DNA of 64,000 nucleotides from Sphingomonas yunnanensis (GCF_019898765.1 NZ_JAIOKB010000006.1:62001-126000); one strand, 5' to 3'; shown: positions 45,769 to 57,124, counted from the first letter of the stretch. Numbers and translations are program-made. The notes: generated by a model from the sequence alone, not told the origin.

Positions 45769-48123
45769 ATGACCGCCAAATACATGCTGCTCGCCGGCGC
45801 CTCGTGCCTGTTCGCCGCGCCCGCGCTGGCGCAGGACACGCCGCCGCCCTCGACCGCCGCGACGATCGACCGCACCGCGCCCGAGCAGCCGACCGAGGGT
45901 GAGGACGTCGTCGTGCTCGGCTTCGGCCAGAGTCGCCAGGTGCAGACCGTCACCTCGGCCGATCTCGAGCGGCTCACCCCCGGCACCTCGCCGCTCAAGG
46001 CGGTGGCCAAGCTGCCCGGCGTCAACTTCCAGTCGGCCGACGCCTTCGGCGCCTATGAGTGGTCGACGCGCATCTCGCTGCGCGGCTTCAACCAGAACCA
46101 GCTCGGCTTCACGCTGGACGGCGTGCCGCTCGGCGACATGAGCTACGGCAACGTCAACGGCCTCCACATCAGCCGCGCGATCATCTCGGAGAATATCGCC
46201 AGCACCACCGTGGCGCAGGGCGCGGGCGCGCTCGGGACGGCCTCGACCAGCAACCTCGGCGGCACGCTCCAGTTCGTCAGCCGCGCGCCGTCGGACACCG
46301 CCGACCTCGTCGCCTCGGGCACCTATGGCAGCGACCAGACCTATCGCGCCTTCGTCCGCGCCGAGTCGGGCGACCTGGGCGGCGGGCTCAAGGGCTATAT
46401 CAGCTACGGCTTCCTCAAGACCGACAAGTGGAAGGGCTTCGGCGAGCAGCGCCAGCACCAGGCCAACGCCAAGGTGGTGAAGGAGGTCGGCGAGCACGGC
46501 AAGATCACTGCGTTCCTTAACTTCTCCGACCGGCGCGAGAACGATTACCAGGACCTCAGCCTCGACATCATCCGCCGCCGCGGGCTGAACAACGACAATA
46601 TCTCGAACGACTATCCGCTCGCGCTGCAGATCGCGCAGATCGCGCAGAACCAGGCCGCGCGCGCCGCGAGCGCGACCGCGGCACTGCCCTATCCCGGCGT
46701 CGGTCTCGCCTTCCCGGCGGGGATCGGCACGCTGGACGATGTCTATTACGACGCCGCCGGCCTGCGCCGCGACTGGCTGGGCGGGGTGACGTTCGAGGCG
46801 CAGCTGCTGCCCCAGCTGTCGGTCGTGTCGACCAGTTACATCCACCGCAACAAGGGGCAGGGCTCGTGGATCACGCCCTATGTCGCGACCCCGGCGGGTG
46901 CGCCCAACGCGGACGGCACACCGATCACCGACGGCTCGGCGCTGTCGTTCCGCACCACCGAATATCGCATCATGCGCGCGGGCAATTTCACCAACGCCGC
47001 GCTCGAGCTCGGCGCCAACCGCTTCGAGGTCGGCGCCTGGTATGAGAGCAACGCCTTCGACCAGGCGCGCCGCTTCTACGGCATGGCCGATGGCACGACC
47101 GCCAATCGGCGCGCGCTCGACTATCAGGAGAACCCGTTCTTCACGCAATGGGCGGGCAATTACGACACCGAGACGCTGCAATATCACGTCGCCGACACGC
47201 TCCAGCTCGGCCCGCTGACGATCAACGCGGGCTGGAAGGGCATGCGCGTCGAGAACAAGGCCAATCTGCTCACCGGCGTGCTGGTGGCGGGCAAGATCGA
47301 GTCGAAGGACTGGTTCCTGCCCCAGGCCGGCGCGGTCTTCGCGCTGGGCGGCGGGGCCGAGCTGTTCGCCAGCTATACCGAGAACATGCGCGCCTTCGTC
47401 TCGGGCACGGCGGGGCCGTTCGGCACCACCCAGGTCGGCTTCGACGCGATCCGCTCGCGCATCAAGCCCGAGACGTCGAAGACCGCCGAGGGCGGCGTGC
47501 GCCTGCGCGCCGGCGGGCTCCAGCTCTCCGCGGTGGGCTACTACATCGACTTCAACGACCGGCTGCTCACCTTCCAGAACGGCTCGGGTATCCAGGGCAA
47601 TCCGCCGACGCTCAACAACGCCGGCAACGTCGAGAGCTACGGCGGCGAGATCTCGGCCTTCTACCGCGTGTTCCAGCCGCTCAGCCTGTTCGCCAGCTAC
47701 AGCTACAACAAGGCGACCTATCAGGACGACGTGGTCAACGCCGCCGGCACGGTGCTGACCGCGACCGCGGGCAAGACCGTGGTCGACACGCCCGAGCACA
47801 TGGCCAAGGGCGAGATCGTGTACGACGACAGCCGTTTCTTCGGCCGCGTCGGCGCGGACTATATGGCAAAGCGCTACTTCACCTACCTCAACGATCAGTC
47901 GATCGGGTCGCGCGTGCTGGTGGACGCCAGCATCGGCGTGCGCTTCGGCGAGAACATGGGCTTCTTCCGCGGCTTCGCGCTGGAGGGCAGCGTAACCAAC
48001 CTGACCGACAAGAAGTATGTCTCGACGATCGGCAGCAATGGCTACACCGCCAGCGGCGACAACCAGACGCTGCTGGCCGGTGCGCCGCGACAGTTCTTCG
48101 TGACGCTACGGCGCGGGTTCTGA
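45769..48123 (+). CDS. TonB-dependent outer-membrane receptor
   Basis: 784 residues from MTAKYMLLAGAS (ATG at 45769 with GGGGGA upstream; in-frame ATGs lie at 45754 and 45730). Signal peptide ends near PALAQ. A TonB-box-like GEDVVVLGF is followed by the plug (SPLKAVAKLPGVNFQ, RISLRGFNQNQLGFTLDGVPLG, LGTASTSNLGGTLQF) and a barrel ending in FFVTLRRGF. No STN domain. The substrate is unknown. It stands alone, following ctrA by 249 bp that contain a family-1 repeat. Confidence 0.92.
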   Translation: MTAKYMLLAGASCLFAAPALAQDTPPPSTAATIDRTAPEQPTEGEDVVVLGFGQSRQVQTVTSADLERLTPGTSPLKAVAKLPGVNFQSADAFGAYEWSTRISLRGFNQNQLGFTLDGVPLGDMSYGNVNGLHISRAIISENIASTTVAQGAGALGTASTSNLGGTLQFVSRAPSDTADLVASGTYGSDQTYRAFVRAESGDLGGGLKGYISYGFLKTDKWKGFGEQRQHQANAKVVKEVGEHGKITAFLNFSDRRENDYQDLSLDIIRRRGLNNDNISNDYPLALQIAQIAQNQAARAASATAALPYPGVGLAFPAGIGTLDDVYYDAAGLRRDWLGGVTFEAQLLPQLSVVSTSYIHRNKGQGSWITPYVATPAGAPNADGTPITDGSALSFRTTEYRIMRAGNFTNAALELGANRFEVGAWYESNAFDQARRFYGMADGTTANRRALDYQENPFFTQWAGNYDTETLQYHVADTLQLGPLTINAGWKGMRVENKANLLTGVLVAGKIESKDWFLPQAGAVFALGGGAELFASYTENMRAFVSGTAGPFGTTQVGFDAIRSRIKPETSKTAEGGVRLRAGGLQLSAVGYYIDFNDRLLTFQNGSGIQGNPPTLNNAGNVESYGGEISAFYRVFQPLSLFASYSYNKATYQDDVVNAAGTVLTATAGKTVVDTPEHMAKGEIVYDDSRFFGRVGADYMAKRYFTYLNDQSIGSRVLVDASIGVRFGENMGFFRGFALEGSVTNLTDKKYVSTIGSNGYTASGDNQTLLAGAPRQFFVTLRRGF

Positions 48124-48167
48124 CGAAGAAGCTGCCGTAGCGGTGGAGGGGGAAGGACGGAGAACGA

Positions 48168-48275
48168 CCTCTCCCTCCCCTTGAGGGGAGGGCCGGGGTG
48201 GGGCGCTTCCGCGAACGCGGCGTTATCGGAGAAGCCCTACCCCAACCCCTCCCCTGAAGGGGAAGAGCTTTACCC
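48168..48275. repeat. Palindromic repeat, family 3 (long form), convergent junction
   Basis: CCCTCCCCTTGAGGGGAGGG and CCCCTCCCCTGAAGGGG flank a core of GGGGTGGGGCGCTTCCGC, which is the reverse complement of the core at 34190-34312. It lies between the TonB receptor and the CinA-type gene. Confidence 0.75.
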
Positions 48276-48280
48276 ACGAA

Positions 48281-49039
48281 TCAGATCCCGCCCGCCGCCA
48301 CCTCATGCCCCGCCGCCGCCAGCGCGGCGCCCAGGTCGGCGAGGCAGCGCTCCACCAGCGCCGCGTCGGGCGAGCGCGCCACGAAATTGGCGCCCGTGCG
48401 CCCCTCGCGGAAGAAGGGATAGCTGCCGATCGAGACGCCCTCGTGCGCCTTCTCGGCGTCGCGCAGCAGGTCGGCGACCTCGCTCTCCGCCACCCAGCAG
48501 CCGATCGTGCCGCTCACCACCGGGCGCCCGCCCTCGAGCGTGCCGGTGAGCGCGTCGAGCATCCCGGCGGTGATGTGCGGCACCCCCGCCATGATGAAGA
48601 TGTTGCCGACGCGGATCCCCGGCGCGCCCGAGACGCGGTTCTCGATCAGCGTCGCGCCCTGCGGCACGCGCGCCATCCGCAGCCGCGCCGCGGTGATGCC
48701 GCCGCGGGAGGCGTAATAATGCTCCAGCACCGCCACCGCCTCGGGATGGTGGACCACGCCGACGCCCAGCGCCGCCGCGATCGAATCGACCGTGATGTCG
48801 TCGTGCGTCGGTCCGATGCCGCCGGTGGTGAAGAGATAGTCGTTGCGTGCGCGCAGCTGGTTGACCGCCTCGACGATCGCGTCCTCGCGATCGGGCACCA
48901 CGCGCACCTCGGCGAGGCGGATCCCCTGGACGTTGAGCCAGCTCGCCAGCTGGGCGATGTTCTTGTCCTGCGTGCGGCCGGAGAGGATCTCGTCGCCGAT
49001 GACGACGAGCGCCGCGGTCCAGATGCGTTCGGTCTCCAT
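48281..49039 (-). CDS. CinA-like molybdopterin-binding-domain protein
   Basis: 252 residues. Corresponds to the N-terminal CinA/MoaB-type domain only (COG1058), without the C-terminal deamidase domain. Signatures: AALVVIGDEILSGRTQDKN, the nucleotide/molybdopterin-type FTTGGIGPTHDDIT and PQGATLIENRVSGAPGI, then IFIMAGVPHI. The family includes ADP-ribose or FAD pyrophosphatases; the reaction is not certain here. Divergent from map, with a 52-bp gap. Confidence 0.9.
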   Translation of the reverse strand: METERIWTAALVVIGDEILSGRTQDKNIAQLASWLNVQGIRLAEVRVVPDREDAIVEAVNQLRARNDYLFTTGGIGPTHDDITVDSIAAALGVGVVHHPEAVAVLEHYYASRGGITAARLRMARVPQGATLIENRVSGAPGIRVGNIFIMAGVPHITAGMLDALTGTLEGGRPVVSGTIGCWVAESEVADLLRDAEKAHEGVSIGSYPFFREGRTGANFVARSPDAALVERCLADLGAALAAAGHEVAAGGI

Positions 49040-49091
49040 AGCGGGCGGGCATAGCCTCGCATTCGCCCCCTCGCCACGCTATATCGCCGCG

Positions 49092-49916
49092 ATGACCGAT
49101 TATGTCACCGTCACCAGCGATGCGCCGCACGGGCGTACCGGCGCGATCAAGCTGCACGGGCGCGATGCGTTCGACGGCATGCACAAGGCCGGCCGGCTCG
49201 CCGCGGAGACGCTCGACATGCTGGTGCCGCACATGGTGCCCGGCGTCACCACCGCGACACTCGACCGGCTGATCTATGAGTTCATCCTGGCGGGCGGCGG
49301 CGTGCCCGCGACGCTCGGCTATCGCGGCTATGCGCACAGCACCTGCATCTCGATCAACCATGTCGTGTGCCACGGCATCCCCGCGGACAAGCCGCTCAAG
49401 TCAGGCGACATCGTCAACGTCGACGTGACCCCGATCGTCGACGGCTGGCACGGCGACTCGAGCCGCATGTACCTGATCGGCGACGTGCCGCTGAAGGCCA
49501 AGCGACTGGTCGAGGTGACCTACGAGTGCCTCATGCTGGGGATCGAGCAGGCGCGGCCGGGCAACCACATGGGCGACGTGGCGCACGCGATCCAGCGCCA
49601 CGCCGAGTCGAACCGCTACGGCGTGGTGCGCGACTTCTGCGGCCACGGCCTCGGCCGGCTGTTCCACGACGCGCCCGAGGTGGTGCATGTCGGGCGGCCG
49701 GGGACGGGGGTGGAGCTGCGCCCGGGCATGATCTTCACGATCGAGCCGATGATCAACATCGGTCGCCCGGACGTGAAGCTGCTGGAGGACGGCTGGACCG
49801 CGGTGACGCGCGACCGCTCGCTCTCGGCGCAGTTCGAGCATTCGATCGGCATCACCGAGGACGGCTGCGAGATCTTCACCTGCTCGCCCGCGGGGCTGGA
49901 CAAGCCGCCCTACTGA
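49092..49916 (+). CDS. map: Methionine aminopeptidase, type I
   Basis: 274 residues. Removes the initiator methionine from new proteins. The metal-binding pita-bread fold shows the substrate His in YRGYAHSTCISINHVVCHGIP, the first metal Asp in NVDVTPIVDGWHGDSSRMY, the His in DFCGHGLGRLFHD, and the Glu pair in FTIEPMINIG and FEHSIGITEDG. The full length from ATG 49092 is usual for the alphaproteobacterial form. Confidence 0.95.
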   Translation: MTDYVTVTSDAPHGRTGAIKLHGRDAFDGMHKAGRLAAETLDMLVPHMVPGVTTATLDRLIYEFILAGGGVPATLGYRGYAHSTCISINHVVCHGIPADKPLKSGDIVNVDVTPIVDGWHGDSSRMYLIGDVPLKAKRLVEVTYECLMLGIEQARPGNHMGDVAHAIQRHAESNRYGVVRDFCGHGLGRLFHDAPEVVHVGRPGTGVELRPGMIFTIEPMINIGRPDVKLLEDGWTAVTRDRSLSAQFEHSIGITEDGCEIFTCSPAGLDKPPY

Positions 49917-49942
49917 GGGGCGTGGCCGTCACCGGGTGGCGC

Positions 49943-49966
49943 AATCCTCTCTGACAGGGGAGGATC
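49943..49966. repeat. Palindromic repeat, family 3 (short form), convergent junction
   Basis: AATCCTCT and AGGGGAGGATC flank a short loop between map and the CAP-domain lipoprotein gene. Same outer arms as the longer family-3 units. Confidence 0.6.
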
Positions 49967-49976
49967 AAGGGTCGGA

Positions 49977-51628
<1,652 letters not shown>

Positions 51629-51722
51629 CATCCCCCGTTGCCCCGGCCAGGCGCCGGGGCGTCCCTGTTACCGCGCGCTCCGGCAACGTTCGGGGAGCGC
51701 TCCTGCGAGAGAGAGAAGCATC

Positions 51723-53135
51723 ATGGCGAACACGGCCGCAGACGTTCTAAGCAAGATCAAGGACGAGGAGATCGAGTGGGTCGATCTGCGCTTCACCGAT
51801 CCCAAGGGCAAGTGGCAGCACCTCACCATGGTCGCCTCGGTGATGGGCGAGGACGAGTGGACGGACGGCCTGATGTTCGACGGCTCCTCGATCGCGGGCT
51901 GGAAGGCGATCAACGAGTCGGACATGATCCTCAAGCCCGACCTCGACGCGGTCTACACCGATCCCTTCTCGGCGACGCCGATGCTGATCGTGTTCTGCGA
52001 CATCGTCGAGCCGTCGACCGGCGAGGGCTATAGCCGCGACCCGCGTACCACCGCCAAGCGCGCCGAGGCCTATGTCGCGACCACCGGGATCGGCGACACC
52101 GTCTATGTCGGCCCCGAGGCCGAGTTCTTCATGTTCGACGACGTCCGCTTCGAGAACGGCTACAACACCAGCTATTTCAAGGTCGACGACATCGAGCTGC
52201 CGACCAACACCGGCCGCGAGTATGAGGGCGGCAACCTCGCGCATCGCCCGCGCGCCAAGGGCGGCTACTTCCCGGTCGCGCCGGTCGACTCGGCGGTCGA
52301 CATTCGCGGCGAGATGGTCTCGACCATGATCGAGATGGGCCTGCCGTGCGACAAGCACCACCACGAGGTGGCCGCGGCGCAGCACGAGCTGGGTCTCACC
52401 TTCGGCACGCTGACCACCACCGCCGACCGCATGCAGATCTACAAGTACGTCGTGCACCAGGTCGCGCATGCCTATGGCAAGTCGGCCACCTTCATGCCCA
52501 AGCCGATCAAGGAAGATAACGGCTCGGGCATGCACACGCACTTCTCGATCTGGCAGGGCAAGGAGCCCTTGTTCGCGGGCAACGGCTACGCGGGCCTGTC
52601 CGACACCTGCCTCTACTTCATCGGCGGGATCATCAAGCACGCCAAGGCGATCAACGCCTTCACCAACCCGACCACCAACAGCTACAAGCGGCTGGTACCG
52701 GGTTACGAGGCGCCGGTGCTGCTCGCTTACTCGGCGCGCAATCGCTCGGCCTCGTGCCGCATCCCCTACGGCACCGGGCCGAAGAGCAAGCGCGTCGAGG
52801 TTCGCTTCCCCGACGCGATGGCGAACCCGTATCTGGCCTATGCCGCCCTGCTGATGGCGGGCCTGGACGGGATCCAGAACAAGATCCATCCCGGCGAGGC
52901 GATGGACAAGAACCTGTACGACCTGCCGCCAGCCGAGCTGGCGCAGGTGCCGACCGTCTGCGCGTCGCTGCGCGAGGCGCTCGACTCGCTGATGGCGGAC
53001 CACGACTTCCTGCTGAAGGGCGACGTGTTCACCAAGGACCAGATCGAGGCGTACGTCGAGCTGCAGTGGCAGGACGTGGCGCGCTGGGAGATGACCCCGA
53101 GCCCGGTCGAGTACGACATGTACTACAGCGCGTAA
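51723..53135 (+). CDS. glnA: Glutamine synthetase, type I
   Basis: 470 residues. Makes glutamine from glutamate and ammonia; dodecamer. Visible: FDGSSIAGW near the start, the catalytic [26 protein letters not shown], the ATP-binding [29 protein letters not shown] and the adenylylation-loop Tyr in DKNLYDLPP near residue 398, so it is of the adenylylated GSI-beta type. Directly downstream of glnB with a 94-bp gap, and followed by a strong terminator. Confidence 0.97.
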   Translation: MANTAADVLSKIKDEEIEWVDLRFTDPKGKWQHLTMVASVMGEDEWTDGLMFDGSSIAGWKAINESDMILKPDLDAVYTDPFSATPMLIVFCDIVEPSTGEGYSRDPRTTAKRAEAYVATTGIGDTVYVGPEAEFFMFDDVRFENGYNTSYFKVDDIELPTNTGREYEGGNLAHRPRAKGGYFPVAPVDSAVDIRGEMVSTMIEMGLPCDKHHHEVAAAQHELGLTFGTLTTTADRMQIYKYVVHQVAHAYGKSATFMPKPIKEDNGSGMHTHFSIWQGKEPLFAGNGYAGLSDTCLYFIGGIIKHAKAINAFTNPTTNSYKRLVPGYEAPVLLAYSARNRSASCRIPYGTGPKSKRVEVRFPDAMANPYLAYAALLMAGLDGIQNKIHPGEAMDKNLYDLPPAELAQVPTVCASLREALDSLMADHDFLLKGDVFTKDQIEAYVELQWQDVARWEMTPSPVEYDMYYSA

Positions 53136-53161
53136 GTCGCGCTGAGCGGCTGACGCGAGAA

Positions 53162-53195
53162 GGGCGCCCGGTGCGGACCGGGCGCCCTTTTTGTT
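53162..53195 (+). terminator. Rho-independent terminator of glnA
   Basis: GGGCGCCCGGT-gcgg-ACCGGGCGCCC followed by TTTTTGTT, 26 bp after the glnA stop. The best intrinsic terminator in the window. Confidence 0.9.
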
Positions 53196-53203
53196 GCCTG
53201 AAT

Positions 53204-53343
53204 CCTCCCTAAATGGGGGAGGGGGGACCGCTCGCGGCGCGAGTGGTGGAGGGGGGACGCCTCAAACGAGCCGCCCCGTGATGGGAGAGCCCCCTCCGTC
53301 AGCGCTTCACGCTGAGACCTCCCCGCGAGCGGGGAGGATTTCT
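53204..53343. repeat. Palindromic repeat, family 3 (about 140-bp form), convergent junction
   Basis: Ends in AATCCTCC and GGGGAGGATT, with inner GAGAGCCCCCTCCGTCAGCG and CCTCCCCGCGAGCGGGGAGG as in 37555-37707. The terminal inverted repeats and fixed core give it the look of a short non-autonomous mobile element. Between glnA and the flavin-split-barrel gene. Confidence 0.75.
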
Positions 53344-53346
53344 CCC

Positions 53347-53850
53347 TCACGCCGGCGAGTTCTCCGCGGTGGTCTCCACCTTGGCGTGGCTGCCTGACTC
53401 GCTCGGCTTGATCGTGCCGCCGAACAGCATCTTCACGCGGCCGGAGAGCGAGATATCGGTCTCCCACAGCTCGGCGCTGTCGACGTCGACTCGCAGCAGC
53501 GTCAGGTTGGGGTCCTCGCGGCCGCCCGGAAACCAGGCCTCGGCCTGTTTGTTCCACAACTTGTCGATCTGCGCGGCGTCGTTGTCGATGCGCGCCTGGC
53601 CGTCCATGCAGGCGAAGAAATCGTGCCCCTTGGACACGTACTGCGCCATCACGCGCCCGCCGCCGGCGAGCCGATTGTCCTTGCCGACGAAGAAGAAGAG
53701 CGTGTCGACCTGATCTTTGTCGAGCTGCGCGGTGAGCGGTTCGCTGTGCGCCGAGCCGTCCGCCGGGCCGACCATGACGAACGGGCTGTCCGCCATCTTC
53801 TGCCACAGGTCGTGCTTGAGCTTGGTCGGGTCGGTGTTGGCGTCCGCCAT
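53347..53850 (-). CDS. Pyridoxamine 5'-phosphate oxidase-like (general stress protein 26 type) flavin split-barrel protein
   Basis: 167 residues. Split-barrel fold: LKHDLWQKMADSPFVMVGP, DTLFFFVGKDNRLAGG and YVSKGHDFFACMDGQARI, followed by the family-typical DKLWNKQAEAWFPGGREDPNLTLLRVDV. Members bind flavin or F420-like cofactors, and many are stress induced. Its cofactor and substrate are unknown. No signal peptide. Confidence 0.88.
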   Translation of the reverse strand: MADANTDPTKLKHDLWQKMADSPFVMVGPADGSAHSEPLTAQLDKDQVDTLFFFVGKDNRLAGGGRVMAQYVSKGHDFFACMDGQARIDNDAAQIDKLWNKQAEAWFPGGREDPNLTLLRVDVDSAELWETDISLSGRVKMLFGGTIKPSESGSHAKVETTAENSPA

Positions 53851-53920
53851 CTTTGGTCTCCTGTCGATGTGGACGGAGAACGAGAGCGGGTCGGGTTGGT
53901 TGCGGGAAGGCGCCGCCGCG

Positions 53921-54000
53921 CGTGCTCCTGCGTACGCAGGAGGCCAGAGCCATCAGCGGCACGCGTGCTGCCCCGGGCTCCGGCGTTCGCCGCAGCACAT
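53921..54000. repeat. Palindromic repeat pair, family 1, tandem genes
   Basis: GTGCTCCTGCGtaCGCAGGAG (53922-53942) and GGGCTCCGGCGttCGCCGCAGCAC (53974-53998) in opposite orientation, between rpsD and the split-barrel gene, both on the minus strand. Confidence 0.7.
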
Positions 54001-54038
54001 GCGGCGAAGCACGCGCCCCGAAACCCACCCCAACGAGA

Positions 54039-54061
54039 AACCCCGGCACGCGGCCGGGGTT
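54039..54061 (-). terminator. Hairpin terminator candidate downstream of rpsD
   Basis: AACCCCGGC-N5-GCCGGGGTT; on the minus strand the stem is followed by TCTCGTT. A second hairpin, GCCCCGGC-gat-GCCGGGGC (54090-54108), lies closer to the rpsD stop but without a T-run. Confidence 0.5.
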
Positions 54062-54123
54062 CTCGGGGAAGGGCACGCCCTCCCGAGCCGCCCCGGCGAT
54101 GCCGGGGCGACAGATCGGTCAGG

Positions 54124-54738
54124 TCAGCGCGAGTAGAACTCGACGACCAGGTTCGGCTCCATCTTTACCGGATAGGGCACCTCGTCCAGCGAGGGCACGC
54201 GGATGAAGGAGACCTTCGCGGCACCGTCGGGTGCGACATAATCGGGCACCTCGCGCTCGGCGAGCTGCTGCGCCTCGAGCACCAGCGCCATCTCCTGCGC
54301 CTTGGTGCCGAGCGTGATCTCGTCGCCCACGTCGCAGCGGCGCGACGCGATGTTGCACTTCACGCCGTTGACGCGGACGTGGCCGTGGCTGACCAGCTGG
54401 CGCGCGGCCCAGATCGTCGGTGCGAACTTGGCGCGATACACGATCGCGTCGAGACGGCGCTCGAGCAGGCCGATCAGGTTCTGCGAGGTGTCGCCCTTCA
54501 TGCGCGACGCCTCCTCATAGGCGTGGCGGAACTGCTTCTCGGTGACGTCGCCGTAATAGCCCTTGAGCTTCTGCTTGGCGCGCAGCTGGATGCCGAAGTC
54601 CGACATCTTGCCCTTGCGGCGCTGGCCGTGCTGGCCCGGGCCGTACTCGCGCTTGTTGACCGGGCTCTTCGGCCGGCCCCAGATGTTCTCGCCGAGACGA
54701 CGGTCGAGCTTATACTTGGCGCTGCTGCGCTTCGACAT
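54124..54738 (-). CDS. rpsD: 30S ribosomal protein S4
   Basis: 204 residues. Primary 16S rRNA-binding protein that nucleates the small subunit. Landmarks: [23 protein letters not shown] start ([16 protein letters not shown]), [35 protein letters not shown] and the S4 RNA-binding motif [14 protein letters not shown]. Length usual. A TTGACT-N17-TACCCG promoter lies about 120-150 bp upstream. Confidence 0.97.
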   Translation of the reverse strand: MSKRSSAKYKLDRRLGENIWGRPKSPVNKREYGPGQHGQRRKGKMSDFGIQLRAKQKLKGYYGDVTEKQFRHAYEEASRMKGDTSQNLIGLLERRLDAIVYRAKFAPTIWAARQLVSHGHVRVNGVKCNIASRRCDVGDEITLGTKAQEMALVLEAQQLAEREVPDYVAPDGAAKVSFIRVPSLDEVPYPVKMEPNLVVEFYSR

Positions 54739-54858
54739 CAGATATTCCTAAGCAATGGCGTACAACGTTGGTCCCGGTCATCGCGCTGCGTGATCCACGA
54801 GGTGGACACGCGCAGGCCCGCCGCTTCACCGGGGTGCGGGGGCGATTGCGAAGCGGCG

Positions 54859-54887
54859 CGGGTAGCGGGGCAAGGTCGCGGAGTCAA
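54859..54887 (-). promoter_or_regulatory. Candidate housekeeping promoter of rpsD
   Basis: On the minus strand, TTGACT (54887-54882), 17 bp, then TACCCG (54864-54859). The same TTGACT-N17-TA arrangement precedes rpmJ (59217-59245), the other ribosomal protein gene with its own promoter here. The -10 element is poor, as is common in GC-rich alphaproteobacteria. Confidence 0.4.
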
Positions 54888-54930
54888 GTTTATGGCGCTC
54901 GCCGCCGAGCAGCTAGGCTGGGTCGTTGAT

Positions 54931-54960
54931 CCCCCCTTGCAGGGGAGGATCTACCCGCGA
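54931..54960. repeat. Palindromic repeat, family 3 (short form)
   Basis: GATCCCCCCTTGCAGGGGAGGATC between rpsD and the DUF1244 gene, both on the minus strand. Confidence 0.55.
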
Positions 54961-54980
54961 GGCTATCGTCCAGCTCCGCA

Positions 54981-55289
54981 CTATCCCGCGTTCCGCGCGA
55001 CGCTCTCCTTCATCCGCGCCAGCTGCTCGGGTGTCGCCTCCTGCTGGTGGCGATCCTTCCACTCGGCGTAGGGCATGCCGTAGATCGCCTCGCGCGCGGC
55101 GTCCTTCGGCAGCCCGCCGGCCTCGCCGACCCAGTCGGACAGACAGTTGCGGCAGAAACCCGCCAGTCCCATCAGGTCGACGTTCTGCGCGTCGGTGCGG
55201 TGGCGCAGGTGGCTCACCAGGCGACGGAACGCCGCCGCGGCGGTCGCGTCGTCGAGCGTGTCGAGGGGGTCGCGCTGGTCCATCTGCAT
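54981..55289 (-). CDS. DUF1244-domain protein
   Basis: 102 residues. Strong match by eye to DUF1244: AAFRRLVSHLRHRTDAQNVDLMGLAGFCRNCLSDW, then AREAIYGMPYAEWKDRHQQEAT. Three of the conserved residues (Cys-Arg-Asn-Cys) could bind metal. Small cytoplasmic protein of unknown function; in alphaproteobacteria it is often found next to pyk, as here (divergent, 62-bp gap). Confidence 0.9.
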   Translation of the reverse strand: MQMDQRDPLDTLDDATAAAAFRRLVSHLRHRTDAQNVDLMGLAGFCRNCLSDWVGEAGGLPKDAAREAIYGMPYAEWKDRHQQEATPEQLARMKESVARNAG

Positions 55290-55351
55290 CTCCGGATTTG
55301 ATCCCGGCGCGTTAGTCGCTAAGGCGTCCGCGGCAAAGCAGGAAGGCGCAT

Positions 55352-56827
55352 GTGACCGAGACCTCCGATACGATCGCCCCGCGTTCGCGCAAGGTTCGCG
55401 TGCTCGCCACCCTTGGCCCGGCGAGCGACACGCCCGAGATGATCGCCACGTTGTTCCAGGCGGGTGCGGACGCGTTCCGCATCAACATGAGCCACGGCGA
55501 TCAGGCCTCCAAGGCGCAGATCATCCGATCGATCCGCGCGCTGGAGGAGAAGTTCAACCGCCCCTCGACGATCCTCGCGGATCTCCAGGGGCCGAAGCTG
55601 CGCGTCGGCAAGTTCGCCGGCGGTCGCGTGATGCTGGAGCACGGCAGCACTTTCACGCTCGACCATGACCCGACGCCGGGCGACGCGACGCGCGTGCGGC
55701 TGCCGCACCGCGAGATCTTCGCCGCGATCGAGCCCGGCGCGCGCCTGCTGCTCGACGACGGCAAGCTGGTGCTGCGCGTCACCGATCACGACGAGAATCG
55801 CATCGTCACCAATGTCGAGGTCGGCGGTGCGCTGAGCGACAACAAGGGGCTCAACGTCCCCGACGTGGTGGTGCCGATGGCGGCGCTGACCGAGAAGGAC
55901 CGCTCCGACCTGTCGTTCGCGCTGGAGCAGGGGGTCGACTGGATCGCTTTGTCGTTCGTCCAGCGGCCCGAGGATCTGGCCGAGGCGCGCAAGCTGATCC
56001 AGGGCGAGGCCGCTTTGCTCGCGAAGATCGAGAAGCCCGCGGCGATCGAGCGGCTCGAGGAGATCGTCGAGATGTGCGACGGCGTGATGGTCGCGCGCGG
56101 CGACCTCGGCGTCGAGCTGCCGCCGCAGTCGGTGCCGCCGCTGCAGAAGCGCATCGTCGAGACCGCCCGCCGGATGGGCCGCCCGGTGGTGGTCGCGACG
56201 CAGATGCTCGAGTCGATGATCCAGAGCCCGTCGCCGACGCGCGCCGAGGTGTCCGACGTCGCCACCGCGATCTACGACGGCGCCGACGCGATCATGCTCT
56301 CGGCCGAGAGCGCCGCCGGTCAATGGCCGGTCGAATCGGTCGCGATGATGAACGCGATCGGCGACGCGGTGGAGCGCGACCCGATGCACGGCGACCGCAT
56401 CCACTTCACCGTCACGCGGCCCGATCCCACCACCGCCGACGCGCTGGCGGAATCGGCCAAGAACATCGCGGCGACGGTGTCGGCGGCGGCGATCATCTGC
56501 TTCACCAGCTCGGGTTCGACCGCGCGCCGGATCGCGCGCGAGCGTCCCTCGGTGCCGATCCTCGTGCTCACCCCCAACCGCGAGACCGCGCGGCGGCTCG
56601 GGCTGCTGTGGGGTACGCACAACGTGGTGACGCGCGACGTCGAGTCGTTCGAGGAGATGGTGGCCAAGGCGAAGCGGATCGCGCTGCGCCAGGGTATCGC
56701 GCAGGCGGGCGACCGCGTGATCGTGATGGCCGGCGTGCCGTTCCGCACGCCGGGCTCGACCAACGTGCTCCACGTCGTGCGCATCATCGGGGACGAGCTG
56801 AAGGACTATCGGTCGCAGGGCGAGTGA
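55352..56827 (+). CDS. pyk: Pyruvate kinase
   Basis: 491 residues, GTG start; the ATG two bases earlier runs straight into TGA. Converts phosphoenolpyruvate and ADP to pyruvate and ATP. Landmarks: VLATLGPASDTPEMI, FRINMSHGDQASK, ILADLQGPKLRVG, the catalytic Lys in LLAKIEKPAAIE, metal-binding VMVARGDLGVELP, and TRAEVSDVATAIYDGADAIMLSAE. Length usual for type II enzymes of alphaproteobacteria. Confidence 0.96.
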   Translation: MTETSDTIAPRSRKVRVLATLGPASDTPEMIATLFQAGADAFRINMSHGDQASKAQIIRSIRALEEKFNRPSTILADLQGPKLRVGKFAGGRVMLEHGSTFTLDHDPTPGDATRVRLPHREIFAAIEPGARLLLDDGKLVLRVTDHDENRIVTNVEVGGALSDNKGLNVPDVVVPMAALTEKDRSDLSFALEQGVDWIALSFVQRPEDLAEARKLIQGEAALLAKIEKPAAIERLEEIVEMCDGVMVARGDLGVELPPQSVPPLQKRIVETARRMGRPVVVATQMLESMIQSPSPTRAEVSDVATAIYDGADAIMLSAESAAGQWPVESVAMMNAIGDAVERDPMHGDRIHFTVTRPDPTTADALAESAKNIAATVSAAAIICFTSSGSTARRIARERPSVPILVLTPNRETARRLGLLWGTHNVVTRDVESFEEMVAKAKRIALRQGIAQAGDRVIVMAGVPFRTPGSTNVLHVVRIIGDELKDYRSQGE

Positions 56828-56965
56828 GGCGTCGTGCGTTGCGTGAACGCGATCATTCTCCACATTCTTCCAATTCAGCGTTGATCGAGCGGCAGCAGTG
56901 ATTTCGTCCAATCTCCCCGCCCTTCGATCGCGCATGAACCGCGCGAACGGGGCGGGGAAGCAACG

Positions 56966-57118
56966 ATGTTACGCGAGGCGACGCATGAGCTCGTGCGCAC
57001 CGAGTTGGCGCGCGCGCGTCGTACCGCCGCGATGGTGACCGATCCGGTCTGCGCCGGGTCGCTGCGGCGCTATATCGGCGAGCTGGAAGGGGAGCTGCAC
57101 CGCCGCGCGGGACGGTGA
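56966..57118 (+). CDS. Small basic protein of 50 residues
   Basis: ATG at 56966 with GGGGAAG six bases upstream, stop at 57116-57118. Sequence starts MLREATHELVRTELARARR, has one Cys (DPVCAGSLRRYIGELEGEL) and ends RRAGR. It is predicted to be mostly helical and amphipathic. No family recognised. The good ribosome site and codon third-position GC speak for it; the short length speaks against certainty. It sits between pyk and a family-3 repeat. Confidence 0.45.
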   Translation: MLREATHELVRTELARARRTAAMVTDPVCAGSLRRYIGELEGELHRRAGR

Positions 57119-57124
57119 GGGGAA

